A stretch of 64,000 nucleotides of DNA from JABCZS01 sp041660525 (GTDB lineage: Bacteria > Pseudomonadota > Gammaproteobacteria > JABCZS01): assembly GCA_041660525.1 (NCBI GenBank), contig JBAZWD010000008.1, forward strand, positions 1 through 64,000, given 5' to 3'. Positions 61,644-64,000 of this stretch are shown here, piece after piece. Both the position numbers and the translations under genes were made by a program. Below the pieces are notes generated by a model. It was not told the DNA's origin, searched no databases, and worked only from the letters and a program-made list of their open reading frames with translations. Position 1 is the first letter of the stretch, and every line of letters begins with the position of its first letter.

Positions 61644-63182
61644 TTACGTTTTTTGTTTAAGCACTAACGGTGTTGTCTCTGTTGGCGCGTTGATAGAACC
61701 TGTTTGATTCACAATATGTGTAGGCAACACCCCAGTTGTTGATGCATATGTTAATGTACTAAGACTCAAAGCTGCTGCAGAAGTAGTTTCCAAAGTGATT
61801 CCAAAATTTGTGCCCATTGCAAGCATGCTTTGTCTAATATCTTGCAATACTTTTATTGGAATACGTTTTGCTGGCGAAAGATCATTTAAAGCTGCTGCAT
61901 ATATTGCCACAGCAGTTTTTGCCTGCTTTAAAATGTCAGCATAATTTTGCGTTTTTTCTTGTGGTGCTAATAATAATAAACTTAAGCTACGCTGCAATTG
62001 AATACTATCTTCCTCAGAAAGTTCATAAGTTTCTAGTTGTTGTTGAGAAAAATAAAGTATTGTTCTTGCTGGCAATTCTGCCAAAGACTTCAAGGATTGA
62101 ACTGACGATAAATCAGATGATATACTGTAGCCTGCTAGACCGGTCCAATTCGACCATGCTAAAATAAGTAACGTCATCGTAGGCACTATTATTGCAACTA
62201 ACAACAAAAAATCCCCGGAATTTTCTTTACTCTCGCAGTCTGTAAACAATTGATCTACGGTATCGCTGTATTGATCTTCTTCATAGCATATCAAGTTGGT
62301 CGAAGTGCTACAACTAAAATCAGTATGATTCTCCCATGAATCATTATTACAATATTCTAGAATTTCTTTTCTAATTTCTTTCACTCTGAGCCTTAACTCC
62401 ACCCATCTATCCACACCAAAACCAAGCGCCAAAGCCATCGGCACCAGCAGCATTAAATTGAACAAGATTAAGCCATAATAATTAGAATTTTGATGTTTTA
62501 AGGCAATGGCTTCAAGGTCTTTTTGCGCCCAGTGACGCCATGGATTATTTACCTGCTGCATCTGCAGTTTCTGTTCAAGGGAAACTTCAGCGCGTACCAA
62601 TTCTACTATGAACTCTTTGAGTAGCTGATGCTGAATTTTTGCATCACCCTGCCATTCTTCGGGTGAATAGAATGTGCGTGCAATGGCTACATGTTGACGT
62701 TTGGCTGTAATAGCATTTTTCACTATTTCATTCACAATAAGTTCATTAAAAAATACTTTCCAATATTCTTTATTACCGACAATGATCATTTTGCTATTGT
62801 TAGAAGATGAAGCGGATGCGGGTTCTTTTAGTAAATTATCAAAAGTCTTATTATCAAATAATGGCGAGGGCTTGCCCACCATTTCAGGATATAACTCTTC
62901 AAAATCTGCCTGCAGTGTTTTTTTATCTAGTCCTGAAAATAACGGAGCACCCACGCGAAATAGTAATTTTTTCATCTCGTTAGAAGATGCAAATGTATAT
63001 AAAGAGTTGCCCAATATTTCACTGAATAGAACAGACTGATCAGCGGCAGACATACCCTGCAAATCCTCAGCAACATTGGCCACGTAGCCAGTTAATAACG
63101 CTTCAGCCTGCGTAATATCGTTATCTTTTACTGCTTGCGCTAGCTTAGAACCCAACACTTTATATGCACTATCTTCAAGCAT
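61644..63182 (-). CDS. Unknown 512-aa membrane protein with Cys-rich loop
   Basis: The protein starts at the ATG at 63182, chosen for AGGAAG 6 nt upstream; an in-frame extension of 16 codons lacks a ribosome site. Two membrane segments (about 236-256 and 325-344) enclose a loop with four Cys (278, 291, 299, 316) in acidic, Asn/Ser-rich sequence, which could form disulfides if outside the cytoplasm. The N-terminal 220 residues are helical. The C-terminus is Thr/Ser-rich (TTGVLPTHIVNQTGS, ending LKQKT). No family recognised. Topology with a lumenal Cys loop would suit a protein placed in a host or bacterial membrane. Confidence 0.6.
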   Translation of the reverse strand: MLEDSAYKVLGSKLAQAVKDNDITQAEALLTGYVANVAEDLQGMSAADQSVLFSEILGNSLYTFASSNEMKKLLFRVGAPLFSGLDKKTLQADFEELYPEMVGKPSPLFDNKTFDNLLKEPASASSSNNSKMIIVGNKEYWKVFFNELIVNEIVKNAITAKRQHVAIARTFYSPEEWQGDAKIQHQLLKEFIVELVRAEVSLEQKLQMQQVNNPWRHWAQKDLEAIALKHQNSNYYGLILFNLMLLVPMALALGFGVDRWVELRLRVKEIRKEILEYCNNDSWENHTDFSCSTSTNLICYEEDQYSDTVDQLFTDCESKENSGDFLLLVAIIVPTMTLLILAWSNWTGLAGYSISSDLSSVQSLKSLAELPARTILYFSQQQLETYELSEEDSIQLQRSLSLLLLAPQEKTQNYADILKQAKTAVAIYAAALNDLSPAKRIPIKVLQDIRQSMLAMGTNFGITLETTSAAALSLSTLTYASTTGVLPTHIVNQTGSINAPTETTPLVLKQKT

Positions 63183-63507
63183 AAGGCTTCCTATAAATAA
63201 ACTATCTATATAACATAATATTCTTAGCAAAACATTAAGAAAAGGAAACCGCGAGGATAATGGGTGACACTGTAAAGCTCCCTATCAAGTCAAATGTGTA
63301 GCAATATAACTGATGAAAATCTTTTTTCCGTTAATGCGCGACCCCAGGATTATGATTAAATTATAGATTGCATTACTTCGAACTTCTAAACCGTGATGCT
63401 GAGAATGAAACATTTGCTTGTCTTTTCTGCAAATCTTTTTCAAACATCGCTTTATAAGCGCATGGAGTTTAAATTATTATTTCTATCGTCACCCTAATTC
63501 AACTGCA
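63183..63507. other. Intergenic region, 325 bp, no gene seen
   Basis: AT-rich sequence between the 512-aa gene and the partial gene upstream. It must hold the promoter of the 512/415-aa operon, but several A/T-rich hexamers compete and none has a convincing -35. No RNA gene or significant repeat was found. Confidence 0.6.
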
Positions 63508-64000
63508 TCATAAAGCGGACTTCAACTTTAAAGAATTTTGCACAGAAGCATTACTGCTTTTTGAAGCGCCAGTTGTTCCTTGGGGCGGCTGATAAGCTAC
63601 AGTATTCAAAGTTCCATAGCAATCAGGTGATGCATTTGCAATCACCGCCTTATAAAAATATCGACTATGATTTTGGCCATGTTCTAACAAACATTTTTTT
63701 CGTTCATCAAAACTTAATTTCTCGTATCCGGCGAGTGCTTTAATAACACGAGCTAGACTTTGATATTCCCAAGGTATCTGTTTTGAATCGAGATCATTTT
63801 TTTGTTCTTTTTGCGTATATTCTTTTAGACTAGGATAAAACATAATTTTTGGCTCATAAGATTCATCATAGGGTAATCCAAGTCTTTTCCTGCGTTCAAC
63901 AACTGCTAAATGTATATCCCGAGCGCGTGCCTGTGCAATGATTCTTGAATCGATTGAATCAAAAAAAATTACTATTTTATAATCATCATTTTTTTCAACC
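63508..64000 (-). CDS. Unknown protein, C-terminal part (N-terminus outside window)
   Basis: The reverse frame is open from the window edge to the stop at 63508, giving at least 163 residues; the Met at 63843 is internal, since coding sequence continues upstream (VEKNDDYKIVIFFDSIDSRIIAQARARDIH). The part seen is charged and helical and ends in Ser-rich sequence (TGASKSSNASVQNSLKLKSAL). No family recognised. The end resembles type IV effector tails; inference only. Confidence 0.6.
   Translation of the reverse strand, partial: VEKNDDYKIVIFFDSIDSRIIAQARARDIHLAVVERRKRLGLPYDESYEPKIMFYPSLKEYTQKEQKNDLDSKQIPWEYQSLARVIKALAGYEKLSFDERKKCLLEHGQNHSRYFYKAVIANASPDCYGTLNTVAYQPPQGTTGASKSSNASVQNSLKLKSAL

Overview
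The window looks like chromosome from a low-GC, host-associated gammaproteobacterium, most likely in Legionellales (Coxiellaceae, Legionella or Berkiella-like). The reasons are gammaproteobacterial housekeeping genes (MlaFED-type transporter, SUF operon, NadA, RdgC, HtpX, MurJ, DapD/DapE), a histone H1-like DNA-binding protein, and several large AT-rich proteins without clear bacterial homologues that look like secreted effectors (ankyrin repeats, cysteine-protease-like or kinase-like motifs, Ser-rich C-termini). The taxon is inferred from gene content only. No rRNA, tRNA, CRISPR array, transposase or phage gene was seen.

Layout. 1-4.6 kb: an ABC-F protein (cut by the window edge), a ribosome hibernation factor fused to a cold-shock-like domain, and a four-gene MCE/Mla-type lipid transport operon. 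4.6-12.3 kb: TrhO, then a minus-strand SUF operon (sufR-B-C-D-S-U-T, Rieske ferredoxin, thioesterase). 12.4-16.4 kb: a DUF234-type ATPase, nadA, a GloB-like hydrolase and a VapBC-like toxin-antitoxin pair. 16.6-20.2 kb: two unknown, effector-like genes. 20.3-29.6 kb: pirin, TatD, and a methylcitrate operon (amino acid permease, prpB, prpC, prpD, CorC-like protein) divergent from a Na+/proline symporter. 29.6-36.1 kb: a 945-aa ankyrin protein, a SemiSWEET/unknown/PAS-histidine kinase operon and two tiny lipoproteins. 36.1-43.1 kb: HtpX, an RND pump pair, dapD and dapE. 43.1-45.7 kb: three copies of an outer-membrane protein gene (one remnant, two near-identical). 45.7-53.4 kb: tsaB, a short inverted-repeat element, the histone-like gene, lon, RidA, a hydrolase, a DegQ-like protease and murA. 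53.4-64 kb: a 715-aa kinase-like candidate, murJ, a second copy of the short element, recQ-rdgC, a KQPL-repeat mini-protein and three unknown proteins.

Two patterns cut across the window. First, at ten genes a sigma70-like -10 hexamer ends exactly 6-7 nt before the ATG and no usable Shine-Dalgarno sequence is present, which predicts leaderless mRNAs; other genes have ordinary SD sites. Second, an approximately 146-bp element with perfect 29-32 bp terminal inverted repeats, each itself a hairpin, occurs twice 10.8 kb apart.

The genes combine cell-envelope upkeep (lipid transport, murein precursors, efflux, periplasmic and membrane proteolysis, porin-like proteins), Fe-S assembly, propionate use and a set of candidate host-interaction proteins. 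No secretion-system gene lies in the window, so the effector assignments remain inference.
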